Source: Prevotella sp.
Lineage (GTDB): Bacteria; Bacteroidota; Bacteroidia; Bacteroidales; Bacteroidaceae
Reading direction: 5' to 3'
Length of the DNA: 36,146 nt
Assembly (NCBI GenBank): GCA_017524385.1
Contig: JAFWSS010000079.1
Coordinates: 1-36,146 of the forward strand
Shown: positions 14,484 through 22,966 of the stretch, piece by piece
Position numbering within the stretch: position 1 is the stretch's first letter
Layout of the letters: every line of letters begins with the position of its first letter
The notes under the pieces: model-generated
What the model was told of the DNA's origin: nothing
Databases searched by the model: none
Seen by the model: only the letters and a program-made list of their open reading frames with translations
Position numbers and translations under genes: made by a program

Positions 14484-15509
14484 ATGAAACATACCATGTT
14501 CTTTCTTCTGCTCTTCGCCTCAGCCTTCGTAATGACCTTTTGCCTTACTACTTGTGTACTGGGCAAGACCATGCCAACGGGCAAGTTCATCTCCTATCAT
14601 TACACCCGGGGCGGAGGCATGAATCCTTTTGACGTCACGGTGTATCACCTCCGCTACGATGAGGAAACAGGAAAGAAGTTGCTGACCATCAGCGGCGACT
14701 GCGAAGGAGAGGAAATCACGGTGGAAGTGGGCGACGAGGTATTCGTCCACTGTCTGGAACTGGTCAAGAAGAACAAACTTTACCGTTCGAAAGGATACTA
14801 CAAACCTATGTTCGAGGTCCTCGACGCCCCATCGTCGCATTTCTCCGTCACTTTCATCGAGCCCTATGGTTCCATCGATGGAAGCGGTGATATGCCCGAC
14901 TTCGTATGGAAAGGCCTTAGCGAAATACACCAGTATCTCAAGAGCATCGTCGGCGACCGTAAAGCCGAGGGGCACGTAGACCGTATCTATGGGGCAGAGG
15001 GCATAGCGGGAATGCACTGGACCGACGGCGTTGTCACCGTTACCACCCCCGAAGATTCGGAGATGCCTCTGAAAAGAGCGGCAAGGGGAGTAGGCGACGA
15101 CAACGATTCGCAACTCCGTGAGATGGGTTTCTCACACTATCATGACGGCGACCAGCATTATTTCCTCATTCACGACAATCAGTTGGATAAATGCCGATTG
15201 TTCTATAGTTTCGACGGCAACGAATCCACCCGTGAACAAATGGTGAAACACGACATGGAAGTCATGCGCAACGGCATACATACCGACTCTATTGGGAAAA
15301 CGGTATGGCCAGTGGTGAACGAGCGCTTCTTGAGCCATCCCATGATCGATGCGCTCACCACGGAGCAGTTGGAGGAGATGCTCAACAGCATCAAGGAGCG
15401 ACGATACAGTCCGAATGGTGGCCTGGTGTGGTATACCGACATCGGTCAAGTGAACCGCGAGATGCTCTCCACTGAGATAAAGAGCCGCAAGAAGGACACT
15501 GAGCACTGA
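14484..15509 (+). CDS. Exported protein of unknown function, upstream of hemW
   Basis: I do not recognise this 341-residue protein. The start MKHTMFFLLLF gives a signal sequence of about 25 residues ('LLLFASAFVMTFCLTTCVLG'). The cysteine in 'LTTC' resembles a lipobox but has Thr where Gly/Ala/Ser is usual, so lipidation is uncertain. The mature part has beta-strand-like stretches ('FISYHYTRGGGMNPFDVTVYHLRYDEETGKKLL') and an acidic central region. A conserved-looking 'SPNGGLVWYTDIGQVNREML' lies near the end. The stop is 4 bases before the hemW start, so the two genes are almost certainly co-transcribed. No enzyme motif seen. Confidence 0.8.
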   Translation: MKHTMFFLLLFASAFVMTFCLTTCVLGKTMPTGKFISYHYTRGGGMNPFDVTVYHLRYDEETGKKLLTISGDCEGEEITVEVGDEVFVHCLELVKKNKLYRSKGYYKPMFEVLDAPSSHFSVTFIEPYGSIDGSGDMPDFVWKGLSEIHQYLKSIVGDRKAEGHVDRIYGAEGIAGMHWTDGVVTVTTPEDSEMPLKRAARGVGDDNDSQLREMGFSHYHDGDQHYFLIHDNQLDKCRLFYSFDGNESTREQMVKHDMEVMRNGIHTDSIGKTVWPVVNERFLSHPMIDALTTEQLEEMLNSIKERRYSPNGGLVWYTDIGQVNREMLSTEIKSRKKDTEH

Positions 15510-15513
15510 ACCC

Positions 15514-16629
15514 ATGGCAGGACTGTATGTGCATATCCCTTTCTGCAAGAGCAGGTGTGTGTATTGCGGGTTCTACTCCACCACCCTGCTCAGTCATCGC
15601 CAGGCCTATGTCGATGCGCTGTGCAAGGAGATGCTGTTGCGCGACAAGCCTCCCATCGACACTATATATATAGGTGGCGACACTCCCTCTCAACTTGACG
15701 CAGGACAACTCAAGCAACTGTTTGATGCCATCACCGACTGCTACGCCATTGCCAAAGATGCAGAGATCACCATGGAATGCAACCCTGACGACGTGGATAT
15801 CGCATTTGCCACGACCCTGGCATCATTGCCAGTAAACAGGGTGAGCATGGGCATCCAGACCTTCGACGACCAACGGCTGAGGCTCCTATGCCGGCGACAT
15901 ACGTCCAGCCAGGCTATCGAGGCTGTGCGCCATCTGCGCGAGGTGGGGATATCAAACATCAGCATCGACCTGATGTTCGCCTTTCCCAATCAGACACTTG
16001 AGGAGTTCGACGATGACATCCGACAAGCCCTTTCCCTGGGTGTGGAGCACATCTCTTCCTACGGCCTGACAATAGAAGAAGGCACCCCACTCCACAAGAT
16101 GATGCAACGAGGTGACCTCAGCGCTGTAGACGAAGACCTCTATGCCGATATGTATACATTGCTTGCCGACAGATTGCAGAAGGCAGGGTATGAACACTAC
16201 GAAATCAGCAACTTCGCACTTCCTGGATACCGGTCACGCCACAACACCAGTTACTGGACCGACGTTCCCTACCTAGGCATTGGCGCCGCGGCTCATTCCT
16301 ACGACCATGCGGGGCGCCAGTGGAACATATCCGACATCGGGAAGTATATCTCTGCCATCAATGCCGGACAGGTACCGTCGGAACGTGAGATCCTCAGCCC
16401 ATACGACCATTACAACGACCTCATCACTACCGCTTTGCGTACATCGTGGGGGATAAGTATCGAGAGGGTGAAACAGCAATATGGCACCGAATTCTCACAA
16501 TACCTCGAAGACCAGGCAGGAAGATGGGTAAAGACGGGCCATTTGGTGAAGGACGACGGTTGGCTGAGACTCTCACTCAAGGGCATCATCGTGAGCGACA
16601 GCATCATGAGTGACCTGATTAGGGTTTGA
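15514..16629 (+). CDS. hemW: HemW-like radical SAM protein (heme chaperone)
   Basis: This 371-residue radical SAM protein belongs to the HemW/HemN-like group, which binds a [4Fe-4S] cluster and heme and is thought to deliver heme to respiratory proteins. The cluster motif C11-K-S-R-C15-V-Y-C18 is intact. 'ITMECNPDD', 'VNRVSMGIQTFDD', 'ISIDLMFAFPNQT', 'YEISNFALPGYRSRHN' and 'YLGIGAAAHSY' are family signatures. The C-terminal winged-helix-like HemN_C part follows. One oddity: the SAM-binding loop normally GGGTPS reads 'GGDTPS' (Asp56, codon GAC at 15679-15681). The annotation 'oxygen-independent coproporphyrinogen oxidase' is the common misname. It follows the exported protein by 4 bases. Confidence 0.92.
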   Translation: MAGLYVHIPFCKSRCVYCGFYSTTLLSHRQAYVDALCKEMLLRDKPPIDTIYIGGDTPSQLDAGQLKQLFDAITDCYAIAKDAEITMECNPDDVDIAFATTLASLPVNRVSMGIQTFDDQRLRLLCRRHTSSQAIEAVRHLREVGISNISIDLMFAFPNQTLEEFDDDIRQALSLGVEHISSYGLTIEEGTPLHKMMQRGDLSAVDEDLYADMYTLLADRLQKAGYEHYEISNFALPGYRSRHNTSYWTDVPYLGIGAAAHSYDHAGRQWNISDIGKYISAINAGQVPSEREILSPYDHYNDLITTALRTSWGISIERVKQQYGTEFSQYLEDQAGRWVKTGHLVKDDGWLRLSLKGIIVSDSIMSDLIRV

Positions 16630-16730
16630 CCTTCGGTCGAATGTCGGCGGCGCCTCGGCATACAGAATGTAAACTTTCGTCTGCACTTGACTTGCAAGAT
16701 GTTTGAGATTTGAATTATATATTATAACAT
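16630..16730. other. Short spacer with GC-rich inverted words after hemW
   Basis: The first 40 bases are GC-rich with small inverted pairs (GACC-ttc-GGTC at the stop codon; GGCGGCGCC at about 16646), then composition turns AT-rich towards the next ATG. There is no T run, so it is not a clear terminator. The GC-rich part could be a small interspersed repeat. Confidence 0.3.
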
Positions 16731-17084
16731 ATGGATACAAGAGACCCGAAATTCGAGCAGTACTGGAATGGGCACAAGACCAGCATATTGATGAAAGACG
16801 ACGAATACCGTGCCGCTGTAGAGACCTATAAAATCAGTTCGGGCAGCGACTGGCTGCTCTTCGGCATACCCGTCGTTGCCGGCATAGTGAGCATGCAGTA
16901 CATCCCCATCGAAAAGGAAATCCTACGTTGGATAGCCAGCATCCTCATCACCGTGGTGGTCTTCGCCATCTGTGTTTACGTGAAGTCGCTATCTAACCCG
17001 CACCGTGCCATCAGCGACATCGAAGCCGACGTGAAGCGCAAGGCTTACAAGGAATACTTATCCACAGGAAAATTGCCGGAATAA
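16731..17084 (+). CDS. Small membrane protein of unknown function
   Basis: This 117-residue protein has a charged N-terminus ('MDTRDPKFEQYWNGHKTS') and two predicted membrane helices. The first runs at about 41-56 ('WLLFGIPVVAGIVSMQ') and the second at about 66-85 ('WIASILITVVVFAICVYV'). A charged C-terminal tail follows ('DIEADVKRKAYKEYLSTGKLPE'). Both ends are probably cytoplasmic. It lies 101 bases after hemW with no obvious terminator between, so read-through is possible. The family is not recognised. Confidence 0.75.
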   Translation: MDTRDPKFEQYWNGHKTSILMKDDEYRAAVETYKISSGSDWLLFGIPVVAGIVSMQYIPIEKEILRWIASILITVVVFAICVYVKSLSNPHRAISDIEADVKRKAYKEYLSTGKLPE

Positions 17085-17411
17085 CCCTGCCCTGACTTTG
17101 CACAGACAACCCTTTTGTCTGTTGTAAACATCAAGCACATGGCCATCACACCTTCCCGAACTGAAGCGCAATGACAACAAAGACGTGCTGCTTGGCGTTC
17201 ACATTGGGTCTGCATCTCTTTGCCAAAGAGTATCGGGAAGGAAAAGCACAAGAACATCATAGAAACGACCAGATAAAACAGACTTTTGTTCCACCTTATC
17301 ATCATTAAACAAGACCAATTTGTTTCATAAAGGTAAATAAACCTGCAAATAATTTGCTGATTTAAGGATTATTTACTAAATTTGGCACCATCAATTAAAC
17401 TTTTTAACCTT
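17085..17411. other. Intergenic region before the lactate permease
   Basis: This 327-base spacer holds a perfect 8-base-pair hairpin (ACAGACAA at 17102-17109 with TTGTCTGT at 17115-17122, loop CCCTT) soon after the small membrane protein gene, but without a clean T run. It also holds the lctP promoter at 17353-17384. A minus-strand frame at 17045-17305 starts with a hydrophobic stretch, but nothing else supports it. Confidence 0.5.
17353..17384 (+). promoter_or_regulatory. Bacteroidetes-type promoter for lctP
   Basis: TTTG (17353-17356), 20-base spacer, TAAATTTG (17377-17384). Both elements and spacing match the consensus. The ATG at 17412 would follow a leader of roughly 20-25 bases. Confidence 0.7.
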
Positions 17412-19013
17412 ATGTCAGCATTAATTTCCGTTATTCCAATTGTTCTGCTCATTGTATTGATGATGGGCTTCAAAGTGTCGGGCTACAAAAGTGCCATCGT
17501 AACACTTATCGTTACCATTCTTTTGGCGTTATTTGCCGCCCCAGCCATGGGAATCATACCTGAGAAATATGCCAACGTCTCCATCTTCGGCATTACACTT
17601 TGGTCTGTGATAGAAGGTCTGCTCAAGGCATGCTTCCCGATTATCCTCATCATCATCTGTGCTATCTACAGTTACAACATTCTCTGCGAGACAAAAGAGA
17701 TTGAAACCATCAAGACACAGTTCATCCAAATGACTGGAGACAAGGGCCTCCTCGTATTGCTCCTGACGTGGGGTCTTGGAGGCGTACTTGAAGGTATGGC
17801 CGGTTTCGGCACGGCAGTGGCCATTCCTGCAGCCATCCTCATCGGTTTGGGATTCAAGCCCATGTTCTCGGCTGTCATCTGTTTGATTGCCAATACGGTG
17901 GCTGTAGGCTTCGGTGCCGTTGGACTTCCCGCCACCACATTGGCCAACCAAGTGGCTGCCGAAGGCGTGGCATCTCCAGAAATGCTTTGCGAGGTGGCCA
18001 CCTTCATCATCGTGCAGTTGTCTCTGATGTTCTACATCACCCCATTCCTCATCCTGATGATGACCGACCGCACCAAAATCGTAAAAAACATCACCCTGGC
18101 TTTGTTTGTCGGCACATTCTCCATCATCGTGCAGTTCTGCTGCGCCCATTTCATCGGTCCGGAGACCCCTGCCATCCTCGGTAGTGTGGCTGCTATCATC
18201 GCCATGCTCATTTACAACAAGTTGTTTATCCACGACGAGAACCCCGCCGATGAGGTGAAGGTAGAGAAGAAGAAGTTTGGTCTTTCCAAGACCCTGAAGG
18301 CATGGAGTGTTTATGGCCTCATCATCTTCTTCATCCTCATTTCCAGCAAGATTGTTCCACCTATCAACCAGCTGCTGAACCAGACCCTGGTAACCCAGTT
18401 TGAACTGCCTGTCACCGGAAACGCCTTCAAGTTCGGATGGCTCTCCAATGCGGGCTTGATGATTTTCCTCGGTGCCACCATCGGTGGTCTTATTCAAGGC
18501 ATGAGTTTCGGCAAGTTGATGAAACTGCTTGGCAAGACTACCATCAATCTTCAGAAGACCGTCGTAACGATTTGCTGCCTCGTCGCCATGGCCATGCTTA
18601 TGAACAATGCTGGCATGACAAACGATATCGCCAAGGGACTTGTAGCACTTACCGGCACATTCTTCCCGTTCTTCGCTCCACTCATCGGCTCTATCGGCAC
18701 ATTCGTCACCGGCAGTGCCACCAATGCGAATATCCTCTTCGGCAAACTGCAAGCCACTGCCGCCAGCGACCTTGGTCTGGTGAACAATTCCACCTTCTTC
18801 GGTGTACCGGGTAATGAGACCAACTGGCTGGCTGCCGCCAACTGCGCCGGTTCGGAGGGTGGTAAACTGCTGTCGCCACAGAGTATTGCCATCGCTACCG
18901 CCGCCTGCGACATGGAAGGTCAGGATGGTGATATCATGCGCAAGACCATGCCTTTCGCCATCTTCTGGATACTGATGAACGGCTTGATGGTCTACCTGGG
19001 CCTCACGCTGTAA
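17412..19013 (+). CDS. lctP: L-lactate permease family transporter
   Basis: This 533-residue LctP-family inner-membrane protein is predicted to import L-lactate (or glycolate-like monocarboxylates) with protons. It shows more than ten hydrophobic segments and the family hallmark 'GLGGVLEGMAGFGTAVAIPAAILIGLGFKP', 'NTVAVGFGAVGLP' and 'GSIGTFVTGSATNANILFGKLQ'. 'VPGNETNWLAAANCAGSEGGKLLSPQSIAIA' near the end is also typical. I start at MSALISV: it lies 27 bases after the -7 box, whereas the frame is open further upstream only through the promoter. Single-gene unit ending in two hairpin repeats and a terminator. No lactate dehydrogenase gene lies adjacent. Confidence 0.93.
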   Translation: MSALISVIPIVLLIVLMMGFKVSGYKSAIVTLIVTILLALFAAPAMGIIPEKYANVSIFGITLWSVIEGLLKACFPIILIIICAIYSYNILCETKEIETIKTQFIQMTGDKGLLVLLLTWGLGGVLEGMAGFGTAVAIPAAILIGLGFKPMFSAVICLIANTVAVGFGAVGLPATTLANQVAAEGVASPEMLCEVATFIIVQLSLMFYITPFLILMMTDRTKIVKNITLALFVGTFSIIVQFCCAHFIGPETPAILGSVAAIIAMLIYNKLFIHDENPADEVKVEKKKFGLSKTLKAWSVYGLIIFFILISSKIVPPINQLLNQTLVTQFELPVTGNAFKFGWLSNAGLMIFLGATIGGLIQGMSFGKLMKLLGKTTINLQKTVVTICCLVAMAMLMNNAGMTNDIAKGLVALTGTFFPFFAPLIGSIGTFVTGSATNANILFGKLQATAASDLGLVNNSTFFGVPGNETNWLAAANCAGSEGGKLLSPQSIAIATAACDMEGQDGDIMRKTMPFAIFWILMNGLMVYLGLTL

Positions 19014-19014
19014 G

Positions 19015-19116
19015 ACCAACATTCGGTTGCGCCGAAAGCGCAACATACTGAGAAAAGAAGATCTAACCAACACTCAGTTGCGCCAGAAGCGCAACCTGCA
19101 GAGAAAAGAATATTTT
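19015..19116. repeat. Two tandem 51-base repeats, each with a perfect hairpin
   Basis: Copy 1 is at 19015-19065 and copy 2 at 19066-19116. Both open with ACCAACA and end with GAGAAAAGAA plus five or six bases. Each contains the same 7-base-pair stem GTTGCGC/GCGCAAC (19026-19044 and 19077-19095). The loops differ: CGAAA in the first, CAGAA in the second. They begin directly after the lctP stop and lie before the terminator, so they would be in the lctP 3' untranslated region. Confidence 0.75.
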
Positions 19117-19129
19117 ACAGCAAACAACA

Positions 19130-19165
19130 GAGCCGGCACTTTCATGGGTGCCGGCTCGTTTTTTT
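19130..19165 (+). terminator. Terminator of lctP
   Basis: A perfect 10-base-pair GC-rich stem, GAGCCGGCAC (19130-19139) with GTGCCGGCTC (19148-19157), has an 8-base loop and is followed by G and T7. It is a strong plus-strand rho-independent terminator. It may also act less efficiently on the convergent peptidase gene ending at 19173. Confidence 0.9.
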
Positions 19166-19172
19166 GTGGGTC

Positions 19173-22058
19173 TTATTTGCGATAGATGTCTTCGAGTTTC
19201 AGCACCACCACTTTTCCGTATTTCTCCAGTGCTTTCATATCAAGTTTCTTCACAGTGCCCACGATACCCAGCACGCGGTGGCCTTGATGGTTTTTCACAT
19301 TCTGGTTGTAGTATTGCATCATTTCATCGAAAGTGGCTTTACTATAGAGGTCAGCAATGCCTTTGTTAGGGTCTTCTGTATACCCCAACCATTTGACGAG
19401 AGCGATCTTTTCGCCGATTTCACGGAACGACGGGAATTCGGTGTCGATATTACTGATTCTCTCCTGCTTAGCCACGGCAAAATTTTTCTCGTTCACCGGC
19501 ATGTCACGCAATAATGAGTCGACAAGAGAGATGGCAGACATCGTCTTGTCGGCTTGCGTGCCCACGAGAGTGATAAAACATCCCGGCAGATTGGGATTGG
19601 GCTTCAACGATTTGAATCCAGCCTGGGCACTTGTGGAATATGCCATCGACCTGAATTCCCTCACCTCCTGGAACATGACCGACGACATGCCGCCACCGAA
19701 ATACTCACTGAACAACCTCAGTGGAATCCGCTTTTCTCTCGTAGCCAACGGAGTCAGTTGCTCGTAGGTGAAGAAGATGGTCTGGCGGGCTTTCGACATG
19801 TCATACACATAAACTATGGGCTGGTCGTAGCCTACGTAATTCTCACCGTAATCGACGTATGCCTGAGTACACTTTGTCACAGGGAGATACTGCTGCACCT
19901 TGGCCTTCACATGTTCATCAGGCAGCGTACCGCTATACACCACATTGCATGATGCAGACAGTATGGCCTGGTAAGCCTCAAGCATCTCTTCTCCGCTCAT
20001 TTTCTTCACCTCGGCTTGTGGCAGACGATTAAGATACGACGAGTTGCTCCCATATCTCACTTTTTCGAGGAGTGCCCTGAAGACCTCCTTGTTGTCGGAG
20101 CCGAAAGATTTCGAGTCGGCCTTCTCTGCCGACTTGATCTGCGACAACGTCTTGCTGTTAGACTGTACATGGTTGAGGAAATGTCCTAACAATGCCATGG
20201 TGGCATCGAAATTTCTGTCAACTCCCGTCAGCATGATTTTGGAAGAGGTGTTGCTCACGTCAACAGCAAGACTTGCCCCCAAGGCCTGCAACGATTTTTC
20301 AAGTTGCTGTCGGGTAAGCGAATCGGTGCCTGCCATGCTAAGAAGAGCCATGGCGGCAGAGAGGCGTTTGTCGGCTTTCAGCCCCCGGTTGAAGATGAGT
20401 TCGAGTTGGAAGAGGTCGTTTACAGGGTTCTTCACCGTATAGAGAGTGGCAGTACCGCCAAGCGGGATAGTGGTGGCATCACGGTCAAAGTCTAACTGTC
20501 TTGGTTCCTTGTCGGCAACAGGCATCTGAGCCAGTCGCTTGGCATATTCCGACTCCGCGTTCCTGTTTTTGGGAACCACAGGCTTGTAATCGGGCTGGGA
20601 GACCTTGTCTTTTGTATACACCCCGTTCTTTTTCTTGAAGCGCACGAAAGGAGCACCGAAGTATTTGTTGGCAGCCTGCACCACATCATTCTTGGTGATG
20701 GTGCGGTAGCCGTCGACCTTGTCCAAGTAATCCTGCCAGGAATGGCCGGCAGCCATCACTTCTACCATTTGAGCGGCTCTCTCGCTGATGGTTTCAAGTG
20801 AACGGTTAGCCTCTCTGATAGCCTCCAGTTTCAGGGTGTTGAACACCTCATCGCTAAAGTCACCTTTCTTCAGCCTTTCTATCTGCTCCAGACAAGCATT
20901 CTCTGCCTTCTTCTTCGAAGCGAGCAGGTTGGGGATAACCAACACAAACCCACACCCAGCGTCATTGAGACTCAACGGCTGTGCCATTGCCATGAGAAGT
21001 GTTCCTTCGTTGATGAGCGAATCGAGCATTCCCGCCTGTCCGTTGGAGAGTAGGTCGAAAGCGAGTTTCACGGCATTGGCATCTTTCTCGTAATCGGTAG
21101 GTGTCTTGAAAGCAAGCAATTCTATACTAACCAGTGGCACGGGGAGTTTGATTTCCACCGTACGTTCTGCGGTGATGTCGGGCAGCACCGACTTCACGTG
21201 TTGGGGTTCAACGCCCTGCGGAATCCTTCCAAAGGTCTGTTCAAGCAGCGGCATGATATTCCCAGAGTCGAAGTCGCCACTGAGCACAAGTCCCATATTC
21301 GATGCCACATAATATTTCTCATAGAAAGCCCTCATCTCGGAGAGTTTCGGGTTCTTCAAGTTCTCTGTACTGCCAATCACAGGATAGGCATAGGGCTGGT
21401 CTTGGAACAACTCTGCCAGCACCTTCTCCGTGGCCATCGACATCATGTCGTCGGAATACATATTCTTCTCCTCGTAGACGGTTTCCAACTCACCTTGGAA
21501 GAGCCTGAATACCGGGTTGATCAGACGGTCGCTATTGAGCCAGCACCACTGTGCCATGTACTGTGGGGTGAAAATGTTGTGGTAGAAAGTAAAGTCCCAA
21601 CTCGTTCCGGCGTTGAGTTCTGAACCGCCATACTTGGAAATCAAACGGTTGAACTCATTGGGAATGGCATATTCACTGGCTTTCTGGCTCAAACGGCTGA
21701 TATCCTTCTGTATCAACAGCCGCTGGGCCTCATCTTTCGTGGCTGCAAGTTGGTCGTATTTGGCGGAAATGGAGTCGAGCCAAGGCTTCTCAGCCTGATA
21801 GTCGACAGTACCCATTTCCTCGGTTCCCTTGAAAAGGATGTGCTCAAAATAGTGGACGATGCCCGTATTCGGACAGTCCTTTGCCCCGGCTTTCACCACC
21901 ACGGCTCCATAGACTTTGGGCTGGGAGTGGTCTTCATTGAGCCACACGGTCATCCCATTACTCAGTTTGGCTTCCTTAACCTGGAGCACACTTTGTTCTT
22001 GCGCAACGACAGGCACAAAGAACAAGGCTGCTAATGCAACTAACAAGATTTTCTTCAT
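19173..22058 (-). CDS. M16-family zinc metallopeptidase (insulinase-like), exported
   Basis: The 961-residue protein has a signal peptide (MKKILLVALAALFFVPVVAQ, 1-20). I therefore start there rather than at the upstream frame opening (22151), which lies within a terminator. The inverted zinc motif H69-Y-F-E72-H73 ('HYFEHILFKGTEEMG') is intact in the first domain. Two M16 halves follow, the second ('YSGTLPDEHVKAKVQQY', 'FSEYFGGGMSSVMFQEVREFRSMAYSTSA') inactive as usual. At about 960 residues it matches the periplasmic PqqL-like/two-domain group that clamps and degrades peptides. Its specific substrate is unknown. A -7 box lies at 22086-22093, and the upstream gene is separated by a terminator, so it is a single-gene unit. 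Confidence 0.9.
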   Translation of the reverse strand: MKKILLVALAALFFVPVVAQEQSVLQVKEAKLSNGMTVWLNEDHSQPKVYGAVVVKAGAKDCPNTGIVHYFEHILFKGTEEMGTVDYQAEKPWLDSISAKYDQLAATKDEAQRLLIQKDISRLSQKASEYAIPNEFNRLISKYGGSELNAGTSWDFTFYHNIFTPQYMAQWCWLNSDRLINPVFRLFQGELETVYEEKNMYSDDMMSMATEKVLAELFQDQPYAYPVIGSTENLKNPKLSEMRAFYEKYYVASNMGLVLSGDFDSGNIMPLLEQTFGRIPQGVEPQHVKSVLPDITAERTVEIKLPVPLVSIELLAFKTPTDYEKDANAVKLAFDLLSNGQAGMLDSLINEGTLLMAMAQPLSLNDAGCGFVLVIPNLLASKKKAENACLEQIERLKKGDFSDEVFNTLKLEAIREANRSLETISERAAQMVEVMAAGHSWQDYLDKVDGYRTITKNDVVQAANKYFGAPFVRFKKKNGVYTKDKVSQPDYKPVVPKNRNAESEYAKRLAQMPVADKEPRQLDFDRDATTIPLGGTATLYTVKNPVNDLFQLELIFNRGLKADKRLSAAMALLSMAGTDSLTRQQLEKSLQALGASLAVDVSNTSSKIMLTGVDRNFDATMALLGHFLNHVQSNSKTLSQIKSAEKADSKSFGSDNKEVFRALLEKVRYGSNSSYLNRLPQAEVKKMSGEEMLEAYQAILSASCNVVYSGTLPDEHVKAKVQQYLPVTKCTQAYVDYGENYVGYDQPIVYVYDMSKARQTIFFTYEQLTPLATREKRIPLRLFSEYFGGGMSSVMFQEVREFRSMAYSTSAQAGFKSLKPNPNLPGCFITLVGTQADKTMSAISLVDSLLRDMPVNEKNFAVAKQERISNIDTEFPSFREIGEKIALVKWLGYTEDPNKGIADLYSKATFDEMMQYYNQNVKNHQGHRVLGIVGTVKKLDMKALEKYGKVVVLKLEDIYRK

Positions 22059-22085
22059 AAAGAATCGATTATTGATATTCTGTCG

Positions 22086-22093
22086 CAAAAGTA
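22086..22093 (-). promoter_or_regulatory. -7 box of the M16 peptidase gene
   Basis: TACTTTTG on the minus strand, about 28 bases before the ATG at 22058. No -33 TTTG at normal spacing. Confidence 0.4.
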
Positions 22094-22128
22094 AGAAAAA
22101 AAACTGAAGCACCATGATTTTGAATGAC

Positions 22129-22159
22129 AAAAAAAAGGCTGCCCTAAACAAGGCAGCCT
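22129..22159 (-). terminator. Terminator of the DUF4890-like gene
   Basis: On the minus strand, AGGCTGCC and GGCAGCCT pair (22152-22159 with 22136-22143) around an 8-base loop and are followed by T8 (complement of 22129-22136). It lies about 50 bases past the stop at 22208 and insulates the downstream peptidase gene. Confidence 0.88.
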
Positions 22160-22207
22160 GTCGTCCTAAAACCTTTTACCTAACTAACTATTATTTCGAA
22201 TCGAATC

Positions 22208-22681
22208 TCAATCTCTTCTTCTTTGTTGCATGCGCTCCATACGTGCTTTCCTATCAGCCTCGTATTGGGCATATTGTTCCTTGGTCATGATTTGTGAGAG
22301 ACCAGCCTCATATTCTTTCATCTTCTCCGGGTCGAAATGGGGGCGACCAGGACCCTGTTGCATGCCTGGTCTCTGACCGCGGTGGAAACCGCCATTGCCA
22401 TTGTCACCTCCTTGAGGAGGACCAGGTCGACGCATCTGACCGTTGCCGGGACCACCGGGCCTACGGCCCATCATGGGAATGCTGTCGGCATATTTCTTGT
22501 TCAATTCGAGCAACTGCTGCTTTTGCACGTCATTAAGTCCATATTGCTGAGCCATAAAGTCAGTACGTTGCTGCACCATTTCCTCGCGATTCATTCTTGG
22601 ATGTCTTTGACCTGAATTGTCTTGTGCCGACATTCCTGTTGTCATGGCAATCATTGCCAACATTGCTATTACCTTTTTCAT
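22208..22681 (-). CDS. Spy/DUF4890-like periplasmic protein
   Basis: This 157-residue exported protein has a signal peptide at about 1-19 (ending MSAQ-DN). About 25-70 is helical with an LTxxQ-like pattern: 'MNREEMVQQRTDFMAQQYGLNDVQKQQLLELNKKYAD'. A second helix lies near the end ('EAGLSQIMTKEQYAQYEADRKARM'). This paired-helix pattern recalls Spy/CpxP periplasmic chaperones and the Bacteroidetes DUF4890 family. Between the helices is a low-complexity insert at about 72-115 rich in Gly, Pro, Arg and Gln, probably disordered. It is a single gene with its own terminator. A stress-related chaperone role is inference from fold resemblance only. Confidence 0.8.
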   Translation of the reverse strand: MKKVIAMLAMIAMTTGMSAQDNSGQRHPRMNREEMVQQRTDFMAQQYGLNDVQKQQLLELNKKYADSIPMMGRRPGGPGNGQMRRPGPPQGGDNGNGGFHRGQRPGMQQGPGRPHFDPEKMKEYEAGLSQIMTKEQYAQYEADRKARMERMQQRRRD

Positions 22682-22905
22682 AAACTAATACCTATTGAGA
22701 TTTAATGAATAAAAATGATTTTTTGTTATTCTGATAATTTGACGCAATGTAAGCTGGAAAAGTTTAATTCACCAATCAAGAATAGGTGTTTTTTCAGATT
22801 TGATAATTTTTGTTTAGGAATTTTTATCATATAGAGCCATTACCCAATCCATTAATGGTGTCGCAGAAAGACTTTTTAATCTTCTGATGTCTTTCCGTCA
22901 ACCAT

Positions 22906-22947
22906 AAAAAAACATCAGGTGGATACGCTCTATGTATCCACCTGATG
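22906..22947 (-). terminator. Terminator of the isochorismatase-family gene
   Basis: A perfect 14-base-pair stem (22913-22926 with 22934-22947, arms starting CATCAGG) has a 7-base loop and is followed on the minus strand by T7 (complement of 22906-22912). It sits 20 bases past the stop codon at 22967. Confidence 0.92.
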
Positions 22948-22966
22948 AAATGTCGGAAATGAAGAA

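Noticed and set aside
17045-17305. Minus-strand 86-codon frame starting with a hydrophobic, signal-like stretch
   Set aside because: It overlaps the end of the small membrane protein gene and the 17102-17122 hairpin and has no promoter box; the signal-like start alone is not enough.
17529-19073. Long open frame opposite lctP (514 codons, minus strand)
   Set aside because: It is antisense to a clear lactate permease; the translation is Glu/His/Gly-rich with no recognisable domain and it would cross the 51-base repeat region.
22706-22905. Possible small RNA or leader in the AT-rich spacer before the DUF4890-like gene
   Set aside because: No stable GC stem, promoter with both elements or conserved motif was visible apart from the downstream terminator at 22906-22947.
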